Assembly: GCA_964528595.1 (NCBI GenBank)
Contig: CAZGTM010000004.1
Span: 36,419-100,418, forward strand
Source of the DNA: CAYFKJ01 sp964528595
GTDB taxonomy: Bacteria > Pseudomonadota > Alphaproteobacteria > UBA2966
Direction: 5' to 3'
DNA length: 64,000 bases
Under the pieces are notes generated by a model. The model was not told where the DNA came from. It saw nothing but the letters and a program-made list of their open reading frames with translations, and searched no databases. Position numbers and translations under genes: made by a program. Shown in pieces: positions 52,859-62,604 of the stretch (positions are counted from its first letter, which is position 1; each line of letters begins with the position of its first letter).

Positions 52859-54286
52859 TTAGATCGAAAAGCCGCCCAGTTTCGTTTCCAGGTATTCCAT
52901 GATGCCTTCGCGGCTGCCTTCGCGGCCAAGACCTGAACCCTTCATACCGCCGAAGGGGGCGGCGGCGGAACTGGGGTTGATGTCGTTGACGCCGATGATG
53001 CCGAACTCAAGACCCTCGAACATGCGCATGGCGCGCCCGATGTCGCGGGTATAGACGTAAGCCGCCAGGCCGTAGTGCGTGTCGTTGGCCAACTCGAGCA
53101 CTTCCTGATCGTCATCGAAGGCGATGATGGGCGCCACGGGACCGAAGGTTTCCTCGCGATAGATCAGCATGTTCGGCGTGACATTGCGCAGGACGGTCGG
53201 GGCGTAAAAGAACCCCTTATCGAGACCTTTTTCGGTCAACCGTTCGCCGCCACACACGATTTCCGCCCCTTTTGAGACGGCGTCCTCGACCTGGTTGGCG
53301 ACCTTGGTGACGGCGCGTTCGTCGACCAGGGGACCGATGGCAACGCCCTCCTCCAAACCGCTGCCCGCCTTCATCTTGGAGACGCGCCCTTGCAGCGTGT
53401 CGACGAAGGCATCGACCAGCGGCCGATGGACGAAGATGCGGTTGGGGCTGATGCAGGCCTGGCCGGTGTTGAGAAATTTGACCAGTTGCACGCCTTTCGC
53501 TGCATGAACCGGATCGGCGTCCTCGAACACCATGAACGGCGCATGCCCACCGAGTTCACATGACACCCGCTTCATGTTGGCGGCGGCCTTGCCGGCCAGC
53601 ATCTTGCCGACAGCGGTGGAGCCGGTAAACGTGAGTTTGCGCACCTTGGGATTGTTGACGAATTCCTCGCCCACGGGAGCGGGATCGCGCGCCGTCACCA
53701 GGTTGATCACGCCGTCGGGCACGCCGGCCTCGGCCAGGATCTTGAAGACCTTGACGGCGGTCAGCGGCGTCGCCTCGGCGGGTTTCAACACCACGGTGCA
53801 GCCCGCCGCCAGGGCCGGTCCCACTTTCCGCGTGATCATGGAAATCGGGTAATTCCACGGCGTTATGGCGGCGACCACGCCGACCGGGTGGTGGGCCACG
53901 ATGAAGCGCTGATCGGCGCGGGCCGAGGGAATGGTTTCGCCGTAGACGCGTTTGGCTTCCTCCGCGAACCAGAGCAGGAAGTCGGCGGCGTACTGGACCT
54001 CGGTGCGGGCGGCGCGCAAGGGCTTGCCCTGCTCCAGTGTCATGGTGCGGGCGAGATCCTCACGAGCCTCCAGCATCAGGTTGTACGCCTTGTAGAGGAT
54101 GGCGGAGCGGGCATGCGCCGTCGTGCCCGACCAGGCGGGAAAGGCGTCGTGGGCCGCATCGATGGCCGCGCGGGCGGCTTCCGCGCCACCGTCGGGCGCG
54201 GTCTCCAACACCTCGCCGGTGGCCGGATTGATGACGTCGAAGGTGCCGTCGGCCAGCGCCGCCGACCAGTCGCCGTTAATGAACAT
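52859..54286 (-). CDS. Aldehyde dehydrogenase (succinate-semialdehyde dehydrogenase-like)
   Basis: 475 residues. Catalytic C278 (NTGQACIS) and E244 (CELGGHAP), N145 (TPWNYPISM) and the NAD motif FTGSTAVGK are all present. The sequence fits the SSADH/aldehyde dehydrogenase group acting on semialdehydes from aromatic or amine catabolism. Divergent from pobA, so possibly co-regulated. Confidence 0.92.
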   Translation of the reverse strand: MFINGDWSAALADGTFDVINPATGEVLETAPDGGAEAARAAIDAAHDAFPAWSGTTAHARSAILYKAYNLMLEAREDLARTMTLEQGKPLRAARTEVQYAADFLLWFAEEAKRVYGETIPSARADQRFIVAHHPVGVVAAITPWNYPISMITRKVGPALAAGCTVVLKPAEATPLTAVKVFKILAEAGVPDGVINLVTARDPAPVGEEFVNNPKVRKLTFTGSTAVGKMLAGKAAANMKRVSCELGGHAPFMVFEDADPVHAAKGVQLVKFLNTGQACISPNRIFVHRPLVDAFVDTLQGRVSKMKAGSGLEEGVAIGPLVDERAVTKVANQVEDAVSKGAEIVCGGERLTEKGLDKGFFYAPTVLRNVTPNMLIYREETFGPVAPIIAFDDDQEVLELANDTHYGLAAYVYTRDIGRAMRMFEGLEFGIIGVNDINPSSAAAPFGGMKGSGLGREGSREGIMEYLETKLGGFSI

Positions 54287-54375
54287 TCGAATAGGTCCTC
54301 CGCTATTCCAATATGATACCCGAAACGCGTTATGCTATGGCAGGGCGTTGTACAGGAATTGGAGAAATAGTCACC

Positions 54376-55551
54376 ATGAAGACGCAAGTGGCAATCATCG
54401 GTTCCGGTCCCTCCGGCCTTTTACTTTCGCAGCTGTTGCACAAGCAGGGGATCGAGTCCGTCATTCTGGAAAACCGCAGCCGCGAGTACGTTCTCGGGCG
54501 CATCAGGGCGGGCGTGCTCGAACAGGGCATGGTCGACCTGTTGCGCGAAGCCGGCGCCGGAGAGCGCATGGACCGCGAAGGCTTGGTGCACGACGGTTTC
54601 AACATCGTCTTCGACGGAAAGTCCCATTACGTCAATCTGCGGGAATTGACCGGCGGTTCGACGGTCATGGTCTACGGCCAGACGGAGTTGACCCAGGATC
54701 TGTTCGATGCCCGCGACGCCATGGGCGGCACCATCATCGACGAAGCCCAGAACGTGCAGCCCCACGACTTCGACGGCGATGCACCTTATGTCACTTACGA
54801 GAAGGACGGCGAGAGCCACCGCATCGATTGCGATTTCATCGCCGGCTGCGACGGCTTCCACGGCATTTGCCGTAAATCGATCCCGGATGACAAAATCAAG
54901 TCGTTCGAACGGGTCTATCCCTTCGACTGGCTCGGCATCCTGTCGGATACGCCGCCGATCGCCGACGAGCTCGTCTACGTCAACGATCAGCGCGGCTTTG
55001 CGCTTTGTTCCATGCGATCGATGACGCGCAGCCGCTATTACGTGCAATGCAGCCTGGCCGAGGAGGTCAAGAGCTGGCCCGACGACCGTTTCTGGGAGGA
55101 ACTGGTGGCGCGGCTGCCGGAGGAGCTTTCAGCCAACCTCGTGACCGGGCCGTCGATCGAGAAAAGCATTGCTCCCTTGCGCAGTTTCGTCGCCGAACCG
55201 CTGCGCCACGGCCGGCTGTTCCTGGCAGGCGACGCCGCCCATATCGTACCACCCACCGGCGCCAAAGGGCTAAATCTGGCGGCCTCGGACATTTACTTTC
55301 TCAGCCGTGGCCTGATCGACCACTACAACAAGAACGACGACGCCGGTTTGGAGAGTTATTCCGAGAAGGCGCTGCGGCGCATCTGGAAGGCCGAGCGCTT
55401 CTCCTGGTGGATGACGACGACGTTGCACCGCTTCACCGAGGAAACGCCGTTCGAGCGCCGCATCCAGAAGGCCGAGTTGGAGTATCTCGTGTCCTCGCGG
55501 GCGGCGATGACGGCGTTGGCCGAGAACTACGTCGGACTACCCTTCGAGTAA
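54376..55551 (+). CDS. pobA: 4-hydroxybenzoate 3-monooxygenase
   Basis: 391 residues from ATG 54376 (MKTQVAIIGSGPSG), the normal PobA length. FAD motifs GSGPSG, the DG motif in CDGFHGICRKSI, and GDAAHIVPPTGAKGLNLA are present, as is VYGQTELTQDL typical of PobA. It converts 4-hydroxybenzoate to protocatechuate with NADPH. No protocatechuate ring-cleavage genes or pobR are in the window. GGAG lies about 11 bp before the start. Confidence 0.94.
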   Translation: MKTQVAIIGSGPSGLLLSQLLHKQGIESVILENRSREYVLGRIRAGVLEQGMVDLLREAGAGERMDREGLVHDGFNIVFDGKSHYVNLRELTGGSTVMVYGQTELTQDLFDARDAMGGTIIDEAQNVQPHDFDGDAPYVTYEKDGESHRIDCDFIAGCDGFHGICRKSIPDDKIKSFERVYPFDWLGILSDTPPIADELVYVNDQRGFALCSMRSMTRSRYYVQCSLAEEVKSWPDDRFWEELVARLPEELSANLVTGPSIEKSIAPLRSFVAEPLRHGRLFLAGDAAHIVPPTGAKGLNLAASDIYFLSRGLIDHYNKNDDAGLESYSEKALRRIWKAERFSWWMTTTLHRFTEETPFERRIQKAELEYLVSSRAAMTALAENYVGLPFE

Positions 55552-55559
55552 TCCGGCGG

Positions 55560-56180
55560 TTATGCCTTGATGAAATCCGGCACGACGTCGCAGATGTTGA
55601 CGCCGAGGGCTTCGGCGACGAAGTGCAGGCGATCCTGGCCCCAGAACATGTCGTCGCCGACGAACATTGTGGGCGCGCCGAACACGCCGCGTCCGACCGC
55701 CGCCTCGGTATCGGCCATCAGCCGGTCCTTGACCGCCTGATCGCCGACGCAGGTCATGAACTCGGCCGGATCGATGCCTGCCTCAACCAGCACGGCGCCC
55801 GCGACCTCCGGGTCGTTCATGTCCTTGGCGTTGACCCACATGCCATCGAAAACGGCGTCCAGGTAAGCGCCGAATTTGTCCTCATCCTGATAAGCCGTCG
55901 CACCGCGCATCAGCGCCAGAGTGTTGATGGGAAAATTCGGGTTGAAGACATAGGGCACCCCGTATTTTTCGGCGAAGCGGGGGATATCACTGCCCATGTA
56001 GCGGCCCTTGGCCGCCACGGTCACAGGGCTGGCGTTTCCTGTGGCCTTGAAGATGCCACCCAGCAGAACTGGTTTGTAGTTGAGGGCGGCGCCCGCCTTT
56101 TCGCAAATCCTGGGCAGCACTTTGTAGGCGATGTATGCCGTTGGGCTGCCGAAATCAAAATAAAAATCAACACTTTGCAT
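55560..56180 (-). CDS. 2-hydroxychromene-2-carboxylate isomerase (DsbA-like)
   Basis: 206 residues of the kappa-GST/DsbA-like HCCA isomerase family. The N-terminus FYFDFGSPTAYIAYK has the conserved serine (S12) used in glutathione binding, and FGAPTMFVGDDMFWGQDRL is typical of the C-terminal part. In naphthalene-type pathways it isomerises a ring-cleavage product; other genes of that pathway are not here, so the substrate may differ. Confidence 0.92.
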   Translation of the reverse strand: MQSVDFYFDFGSPTAYIAYKVLPRICEKAGAALNYKPVLLGGIFKATGNASPVTVAAKGRYMGSDIPRFAEKYGVPYVFNPNFPINTLALMRGATAYQDEDKFGAYLDAVFDGMWVNAKDMNDPEVAGAVLVEAGIDPAEFMTCVGDQAVKDRLMADTEAAVGRGVFGAPTMFVGDDMFWGQDRLHFVAEALGVNICDVVPDFIKA

Positions 56181-56230
56181 GATGGTTCCGTCTTCTCCTG
56201 CTTGCCGGTTTTCTAGTCATCCACGACCAA

Positions 56231-58837
56231 TCAGTCGATCATCAGAATGTCGGTGAGGTCGACCTCGCCGTCGTCGATATTGGCGACCAGCGTATAGCCC
56301 TCACCCGAGCCGGTTTGGTCGTAGTAAAGGTTTTCCGTCTCCTGATCGAAGACGAAGGCGGCGGAAGTCGAGGGCTGGGCCGGATCGAATTCGACGACGC
56401 TGGCGAACGCCGAGGGATCGAGTTCACCGGTTTCGGCATTGTAGTCCACCGTGAACTGGTTTGCGTCGAACGTCAGGACGTCGCTGCCGCTCTTGAAGTC
56501 CGTGATGGTGTCGCCGAGGTCTTCGAGGAACTCGAAATGAAACTCGTCCTTGCCCTTACCGCCGGTCAGTTCGTCGGCGCCGGCACCGCCGACCAATACG
56601 TCGTCCTGTCCGCCGCCGCTCAAGACGTCGTCACCCACGCCGCCACGGAGTTCATCCTTGCCGCCTTTGCCCAATAGCGTATCGGCGCCCTCGCCGCCAT
56701 AGAGGATATCCGCCCCGCTGCCGCCGTCCAGCACGTCATCGCCGGTCCCACCATGAAGCACATCGCCGCCGCCGCCGCCTTTGAGGGTATCGGCGTCCGC
56801 ACCGCCGTAGAGGATATCCTCTCCGGTACCGCCTTCGAGCACGTCTTCGCCCTCCTCGCCGTAGAGAATATCGGCGCCGCCGGCGCCCTGGACGGTGTCC
56901 GCGCCGGACCCGGCGTACACCGTATCCGAACCGGTTCCCGCCTTCACGACGTCATCACCGCCAAGGGCATGGATAATGTCATCGCTGCCGGTTCCGGAAA
57001 TGATATCGGCGTCGTCCGTGCCGAAGATTTCGAAGGGTTCGACCGTGACATCGATAACTGCTTCCTCGGTGGCGCTGTCGTCGCCGTCAGTTTCGCTGGA
57101 TACGGCCGTGACGGTGAGCGTGAAATCCGTCTCGTCACCGCTTGGCGGCGTGACCGTCAGGTTCTCGAGATCCCACTTGGTGACGTCGACGGAGGAGCGG
57201 TTGTCAGTTGCCCGGAACCTCCGACCACCCGAGCGCAGAACTGCTCCCGGCGGTATCCCGCCGATGGTGATCTCAAGAATTTCCGAGGGATCCGTTAGGC
57301 TGGCCGACACATCGAGGGCGATGGGCACCCCGGCCATGCCGCCGGCATCGCTGACCTCGACGTGAGGCCGATCGGCAACGCCGCTCACCGCGACCTGGAA
57401 TGTTTCCGTCACGGCAGCAGTCGTGCCTTCCTCCAGTGCCGTGACGGCAATCGTCAGGTCGATATCGCTGCTGTCGTTTTGCGCCGGTGTGATGGACAGG
57501 TTGTCGAGTTGATCGACGCCCAGAACCCACACGCCGTCGCCAATATCGGTCCCTGCCGAAAGGGTTGCACCATCGGGCACGCCGGTGATCCGGACCAGGA
57601 GAATTTCTCCTTCGGTATCGCTCAGTGCCGCCGATACGTCGAGGGCGATGGGCTGGTCTTCCGCCCCCTCGACGTCGTCCGTCGAGACAACCGGTGTGTC
57701 GGCAATACCCGCCACCGAAACTTCTAGATCGGATGTGGATGACGTGATCGCGCCCGTTTCGGGATCCTGGGCTTCGGCCGTGATCGTGAGCGCAAAGTCA
57801 TCGGAATCATCGGGAGCCGGCGTCAGGGTTAGATCTACGAGCTCCTCTGGCGACAACAGCCAGGCGCCATCGTTCCGGTTCGTTCCGGCGGAGAGAACGG
57901 CGCCGTCAGGCATACCGGTCACCACGATGCGCAGGTCGCGCGGATCGGTGGGGTCGGCCAGCGAAGCGCTGAGGCTCAGGGGGATCGCGGTATCTTCGTC
58001 CCCCTGTACCGGACTGGCGGACAAGTTAGGGGGATCAGGTTCTGGCTCAGGCTCAGGTTCTGGCTCGGGCTCAGGTTCTGGCTCGGGCTCGGGCTCTGGC
58101 TCGGGTTCTGGGTCGGGTTGGGGCTCAACCGCATCCGGCTCTTCCTCCACCACGGACGCGCGATCCTCGGAAACATCGACCTCCCGGCGATCATCGTCGT
58201 CCGATGGCCTGGCCGACGTCGACTCCACTTCAGTCTCCCGCTGGTCCGCCAGATCGCTGAAGTTGTTCAGGGATACCGGCGCTTCCGGCGTGTAGCCCGG
58301 CATCTCGACAGCCTGGTCGACCGGCAGGGAATAGGATATCGGCTCAATCGAGGCGACTTCGATGGCCTCACTTTCGGTCTCCCCGCCCGCCAAGGCATCG
58401 GCAAACGCCTTGTCGGCGGCAAGCTGGGCCTGGGTTTCCGAGGCGCCACTTTGCAGGGCGATTTTTTCCGCGAGGCTTGAGGCCTCCTCGGCCGCCGCCA
58501 GTAGGCCAGCCTCCTGCTCACCCGGGATATTTTCGATTTCGGCCACGACACGCGGGCCTTCGTCCGCTTCGGTCTGGAGCACGATTTCCACCACGGCTCC
58601 CGATGCGGTGCTGAGTTCCCTCCGGCCGTCGGCGGTGAAGAATTCGCCGATGACGAGAACCTGCCCCGTAGGCGAAACGATGATCAGGTCGTCACCAGCG
58701 CGGCTGAATATGACGTCAGGCTCGGCCGTCCAATCCGGCAGGGAACGCGTATCCGCGGGCGGAATGTAGTGAAGACCGCTGCCGCCGAAGGTGTCGTCTC
58801 GGCGGGATTGATTTGGTGTTCGGTCATTGTCGGCCAT
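56231..58837 (-). CDS. Large RTX calcium-binding repeat protein, probable type I secretion substrate
   Basis: 868 residues without a signal peptide. Residues 240-269 are a proline-glutamate hinge (encoded by simple DNA repeats at 58031-58120). Three similar Ig/cadherin-like repeats follow (about 276-376, 386-486, 493-599), each with a PDGA.LSAGT-type core. Residues about 606-765 carry about 17 RTX nonapeptides (GGxGxDxL), and the acidic C-terminus fits a type I secretion signal. No transporter genes adjoin it. Probably an adhesin or surface protein. GGAGGTGACAG precedes the ATG. Confidence 0.9.
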   Translation of the reverse strand: MADNDRTPNQSRRDDTFGGSGLHYIPPADTRSLPDWTAEPDVIFSRAGDDLIIVSPTGQVLVIGEFFTADGRRELSTASGAVVEIVLQTEADEGPRVVAEIENIPGEQEAGLLAAAEEASSLAEKIALQSGASETQAQLAADKAFADALAGGETESEAIEVASIEPISYSLPVDQAVEMPGYTPEAPVSLNNFSDLADQRETEVESTSARPSDDDDRREVDVSEDRASVVEEEPDAVEPQPDPEPEPEPEPEPEPEPEPEPEPEPEPDPPNLSASPVQGDEDTAIPLSLSASLADPTDPRDLRIVVTGMPDGAVLSAGTNRNDGAWLLSPEELVDLTLTPAPDDSDDFALTITAEAQDPETGAITSSTSDLEVSVAGIADTPVVSTDDVEGAEDQPIALDVSAALSDTEGEILLVRITGVPDGATLSAGTDIGDGVWVLGVDQLDNLSITPAQNDSSDIDLTIAVTALEEGTTAAVTETFQVAVSGVADRPHVEVSDAGGMAGVPIALDVSASLTDPSEILEITIGGIPPGAVLRSGGRRFRATDNRSSVDVTKWDLENLTVTPPSGDETDFTLTVTAVSSETDGDDSATEEAVIDVTVEPFEIFGTDDADIISGTGSDDIIHALGGDDVVKAGTGSDTVYAGSGADTVQGAGGADILYGEEGEDVLEGGTGEDILYGGADADTLKGGGGGDVLHGGTGDDVLDGGSGADILYGGEGADTLLGKGGKDELRGGVGDDVLSGGGQDDVLVGGAGADELTGGKGKDEFHFEFLEDLGDTITDFKSGSDVLTFDANQFTVDYNAETGELDPSAFASVVEFDPAQPSTSAAFVFDQETENLYYDQTGSGEGYTLVANIDDGEVDLTDILMID

Positions 58838-58950
58838 GGGCTGTCACCTCCTCGCCCACACCCCCTTGGGTTCCCTCGATCCAGTCCAATTACACTCCAC
58901 CATCTATATGTGGCGACCAATTCCCGGAAAATCACTCTCTTTCAGCGCCG

Positions 58951-59940
58951 CTACGCTGCGGCATTTTCGCCCAACATGCCTTCGAGGCGGCTGCGGATCA
59001 GGGCTTCGGCCTCGGTCATGATGCCGTCGATCAGTTCCTGGCAGGTCGGTATGTCGTTGATTAGACCGGCGACCATGCCGCAGGACCAAGCGCCACCGTC
59101 GACGTCGCCGTCCATCATGACTTTGGGGTAAACGCCGGCGACCTCCTCCATGATGTCCTCGAATTTGACCTCCGAGCCGAGGGTGCGTTCCTTCTCCAGC
59201 AGACGCTCGACCGCCGGGTTATTCAGCACGCGTTCGGTATTGCGCAACGGCCGCATGACGAGGCGTGTGTCGAGTTCGCTGGCCGCGACAATGGCCTCCT
59301 TGACCTTGTCGTGCACCGGCGCTTCCTGGGTGGCGATAAATCGCGTGCCCATGTTCATGCCGTCCGCGCCCATGGCGAGCGACGCCACGAGGCTGCGGGC
59401 GTCGGCCATGCCGCCGGACGACACGAAGGGTATTTTCAACTCGTCCGCGGCGCGCGGCAGCAGGATCATGTTGGGGATGTCGTCCTCGCCGGGATGGCCG
59501 CCGCACTCGAAACCGTCGACCGATACGGCGTCGCAACCGATCGCCTCGGCTTTGAGTGAGTGGCGCACCGAGGTGCATTTGTGGATTACCTTGATCCCGG
59601 CCTCCTGCAGGCGCGGTAAGTGCTCCTGGGGATTGCGGCCGGCGGTTTCGACGATCTTCACGCCGCCGTCGATAATGGCGCTGATGTAACCCGGATAGTC
59701 GGGTGCGGTAATGACCGGCAGGAAGGTGAGATTGACGCCGAAAGGCTTGTCCGTCATGTCGTTGCAGCGCGCGATCTCGTTGGCGAGGTCCTGCGGCGTT
59801 TTCTGCGTCAGGCCGGTGATGATGCCGAGACCGCCGGCGTTCGAGACCGCCGCCGCCAGTTCGGCGAAGCCAACGTAGTGCATGCCGCCCTGGATGATGG
59901 GGTGTTCGATGCCGAACATCTCGGTGATACGCGTTTTCAT
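58951..59940 (-). CDS. Nitronate monooxygenase (2-nitropropane dioxygenase family)
   Basis: 329 residues of the FMN-dependent NMO fold: HPIIQGGMHYVGFAELAAAVSNAG, the GG/H motifs DGFECGGHPGED and FVSSGGMADARSL, MGTRFIATQEAPVH. It oxidises alkyl nitronates or related quinone/enoyl substrates. It follows the HxlR regulator by 5 bp on the same strand, so the two are one operon. Confidence 0.9.
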   Translation of the reverse strand: MKTRITEMFGIEHPIIQGGMHYVGFAELAAAVSNAGGLGIITGLTQKTPQDLANEIARCNDMTDKPFGVNLTFLPVITAPDYPGYISAIIDGGVKIVETAGRNPQEHLPRLQEAGIKVIHKCTSVRHSLKAEAIGCDAVSVDGFECGGHPGEDDIPNMILLPRAADELKIPFVSSGGMADARSLVASLAMGADGMNMGTRFIATQEAPVHDKVKEAIVAASELDTRLVMRPLRNTERVLNNPAVERLLEKERTLGSEVKFEDIMEEVAGVYPKVMMDGDVDGGAWSCGMVAGLINDIPTCQELIDGIMTEAEALIRSRLEGMLGENAAA

Positions 59941-59945
59941 GGTTG

Positions 59946-60452
59946 CTACCTTTCACTCTTCATATGATTTTGCCGGTGGGGCGTCGCGGCGTCGCGCTCG
60001 CGCAGCATGTCCGGGGACAGGCTGGCCCGGCAGCTGAGCGCGTCGATGGGCTCGCCGCAGTCCGAGCAGACCAGCTGCGGTTGGGTGGTTTGTCCGCACT
60101 TTGCATGGGTCAGGGTGATGGGCGTTTCCGCCGGTCCGTCGAGCCAGCGGTCACCCCAGGATTTCAGCGCAATGACAACGGGCCAGAGGTCGCGCCCCTT
60201 CTCCGTCAGCTTGTACTCGTGGCGCGGCGGGCGGTCATTGTACGGGCGGCGCACCACGATCCCCTCCGCCTCCAGGCGCTTCAGTCGCTGGCTCAGCACG
60301 TGCGGCGACGCACCGGTGTGCCGCAGCAGATCGTCAAAGCGGCGGGAGCCCAGGAACATCTCCCGAAAAATCATCTGGGTCCAGGAATCGCCGACGATCT
60401 CCACCGTGCGGGCGACGCTGCAGGTCATTTGCGAAAGGTCGGAGCGGCTCAT
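59946..60452 (-). CDS. HxlR family transcriptional regulator with C-terminal zinc-ribbon-like motif
   Basis: 168 residues. The HxlR winged helix has CSVARTVEIVGDSWTQMIFREMFLG and the RRFDDLLRHTGASPHVLSQRLKRLE recognition region. The C-terminus has CSDCGEPID and an upstream single cysteine, suggesting metal or redox sensing. A 17-bp inverted repeat just before its start suggests autoregulation and control of the divergent GST gene. Confidence 0.9.
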   Translation of the reverse strand: MSRSDLSQMTCSVARTVEIVGDSWTQMIFREMFLGSRRFDDLLRHTGASPHVLSQRLKRLEAEGIVVRRPYNDRPPRHEYKLTEKGRDLWPVVIALKSWGDRWLDGPAETPITLTHAKCGQTTQPQLVCSDCGEPIDALSCRASLSPDMLRERDAATPHRQNHMKSER

Positions 60453-60460
60453 GTTGACTC

Positions 60461-60477
60461 ACTTCAAAATATGAAGT
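60461..60477. promoter_or_regulatory. Inverted repeat, probable HxlR operator
   Basis: ACTTCA (60461-60466) and TGAAGT (60472-60477) are exact complements with a 5-bp spacer, 8 bp before the HxlR start and about 55 bp before the divergent GST start. The size fits an HxlR dimer site. Confidence 0.5.
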
Positions 60478-60531
60478 TACTTTGGCACAAGCGTTCTTCA
60501 ACTTCAAGCGAGCGAGGTCCAACAGTCCGTC

Positions 60532-61137
60532 ATGAAAGTCTATTACGCACCGAATACCCGCGCCGTCCGCATCGTCTGGCTTCTGGAGGAGCTGGGCCTG
60601 CCCTACGAACTCGAACGTTTTAAGCTGGGCGACCGCGCCATGCGCGAGGGCGACTATCTCAAGGTGCATCCCATGGGCCGCGTGCCGACGCTGGAGGACG
60701 GCGATGTCACGATTTTCGAATCCGGCGCCATCGTGCAGTACGTGCTGACGAAATACGGCGAGGGCCGGCTCATGCCGGAAACGAACTCGCCCGATTATCC
60801 GGCCTTTCTGCAGTGGCTGCACTACGCCGAAGGCATGATCATGCCGCCGGTCAACACCCTGGTGGTCGAGACCAAGTTCCTGCCCGAGGAAAAACGCAAT
60901 CCGGTCAATATCGACCGCGCAACAAGGCTCCTGACCAAAATGCTGGCCGCGGTCGAAGGCGCCCTCGAGGGCCGTGAATACCTCGCCGGCGAATTCAGCG
61001 GCGCCGACATCATGACCGGACACGCCTGCACCGTCGCCTCGACGTTGGGCGCGGACATTTCCGACAAGCCCAACGTCACGGCGTACATCGAACGCCTGAA
61101 CGCCCGCCCGGCGATGCAGAAGGCCTGGAACGCCTGA
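60532..61137 (+). CDS. Glutathione S-transferase
   Basis: 201 residues. N-terminal thioredoxin-fold domain MKVYYAPNTRAVRIVWLLEELG with HPMGRVPTLEDGDVTIFESGAIVQYVL (the ESxAI glutathione site), then the helical domain EFSGADIMTGHAC. It conjugates or isomerises electrophiles with glutathione. Divergent from HxlR/NMO, so probably part of the same stress or xenobiotic response. Confidence 0.93.
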   Translation: MKVYYAPNTRAVRIVWLLEELGLPYELERFKLGDRAMREGDYLKVHPMGRVPTLEDGDVTIFESGAIVQYVLTKYGEGRLMPETNSPDYPAFLQWLHYAEGMIMPPVNTLVVETKFLPEEKRNPVNIDRATRLLTKMLAAVEGALEGREYLAGEFSGADIMTGHACTVASTLGADISDKPNVTAYIERLNARPAMQKAWNA

Positions 61138-61280
61138 CTCCGCCAAAATACTCCGCGAAATCTCGAATACTGGAAAACACGCTGCCTCGATCCACTTGAA
61201 TTCCGAGACAAATGATATCCATTTGCGGTGAAATTCGAATCATTGCAAAATCCTCAGCGTCGGATATTTGGAGGCTTCAA

Positions 61281-62600
61281 GTGAAACTCGCCAATATACT
61301 CGCGGCCATTTGCGCCTTTTGCCTGCTTTCCACGCAGGCATACGGTGCGAAAATTGACTGGCGCAAGCTGGCTAAGCTCCAGGATCAGGAACTTCTGGAG
61401 TACGTCGCCACGCTCGGTCTGAAGGACCAGGAAGCGCTGAATTTCTGGAAAAACATCCCGGTCAGCAAAGCCAATGCCCAGGTCAACCGGATTTTCCGCA
61501 AGGAAGCCTTTGCGATCTACATGAACAAGTACCCGAGGCCGTTTGGCCGGGTTGCCGAATTCACACCTGGCGGCGGCACCAACATCGTCGGTCCGATCAG
61601 CAAACAAAATCTCCGGCTGCCGTTCAGCGAGGTCCATGCCCTGCCTGCCGGGCCCGTCGGCGATCCCGACAAGCACTACAACATCGCCTACACCATCCAC
61701 GGCTTGTCCCATCCCTGGCTGCTCAACAACGCGGACTCGGCGAAGTGGGAAGCGGAGCGGCACCCCAACGTCACGTTGACGGTGCTGGACCCCAAATTCG
61801 ACAATGACCTGCAGGCCAAGCAGATCGATGAATTGGCGGCGAAAAAGGTCGACGGCATCTTGATCTGGCCGATGCAGGAAGCGCCGACCGGTCCGCCGGT
61901 CGACCGCGCCGCCCAAGCCGGCGTGCCCAGCGTCTCAGTGGACAGACTGGTTGGATCGAAGAAGGTGCGCGCCCAGATCACCGGCAATTTCCCGGCCAAC
62001 GGCACCCAGCAGGGGCTTTACCTGGTGCATCGATTGCTCAAGGAAACCGGCAAGGTGGAAGGGTCGGTGCTGATGATCCGGAAGCCACTCGGCAGTACGG
62101 CCGATTCGATGCGCACCGGACATTTTCTCAAGGTCATCAGCTACTTCCCCGGCATCAGGATCATCCAGAGCTATCACAACTCCAGCTCGCGCGCAGATTC
62201 AATGAAACAGGTCGGCGAGGCGCTTGCCGCCAACCCGGACATTGACGTCATCTTCTGCACCGGTGCGGAACAGGGAATGGGTGCGGTGTTGGCCGTGGAT
62301 GAAGCGGAGCGCTGGAACAGCCGCAAGGGCGGCAGACGCATCATCATCCTCAGCAATGACGATCTCTTCGAAGCGCTGGAAGCAATGAAGCAGGACAAAA
62401 TCGCCGTGACGGCGCCCTACACGCCACTGCTGGGCGGCATCGGCGTGCGGGTTTTGTTGAAAATCCTCGCCGGCCAGCGCATACCAAAAAACGTCACGAC
62501 GCCCGATCTGCCCATGATCACCAAGGACGGCGAAACCGTGTTCGGCATCAGGACGATCCGCGTCGATGACTGGGTGCCCTACGCCTACGGCAAAAAGTAA
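61281..62600 (+). CDS. Periplasmic sugar-binding-type protein (LuxP/RbsB-like) with N-terminal extension
   Basis: 439 residues from GTG 61281, chosen because GGAGG (61270-61274) is 6 bp upstream and it begins the signal peptide (to about residue 24, AYGA). About 110 extra residues come before the Peripla_BP_4 domain, which has NIAYTIHGLSHPWLLNNADS, KKVDGILIWPMQEAP and IFCTGAEQGMGAVLAVDEA. No ABC permease or ATPase is nearby. A hybrid kinase starts 4 bp downstream, so a sensing role is more likely than transport. Confidence 0.85.
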   Translation: MKLANILAAICAFCLLSTQAYGAKIDWRKLAKLQDQELLEYVATLGLKDQEALNFWKNIPVSKANAQVNRIFRKEAFAIYMNKYPRPFGRVAEFTPGGGTNIVGPISKQNLRLPFSEVHALPAGPVGDPDKHYNIAYTIHGLSHPWLLNNADSAKWEAERHPNVTLTVLDPKFDNDLQAKQIDELAAKKVDGILIWPMQEAPTGPPVDRAAQAGVPSVSVDRLVGSKKVRAQITGNFPANGTQQGLYLVHRLLKETGKVEGSVLMIRKPLGSTADSMRTGHFLKVISYFPGIRIIQSYHNSSSRADSMKQVGEALAANPDIDVIFCTGAEQGMGAVLAVDEAERWNSRKGGRRIIILSNDDLFEALEAMKQDKIAVTAPYTPLLGGIGVRVLLKILAGQRIPKNVTTPDLPMITKDGETVFGIRTIRVDDWVPYAYGKK

Positions 62601-62604
62601 CAGC

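Noticed and set aside
58031..58120. CRISPR-like or tandem satellite repeat
   Set aside because: It is the codon repeat for a proline-glutamate hinge inside the RTX gene, without spacers.
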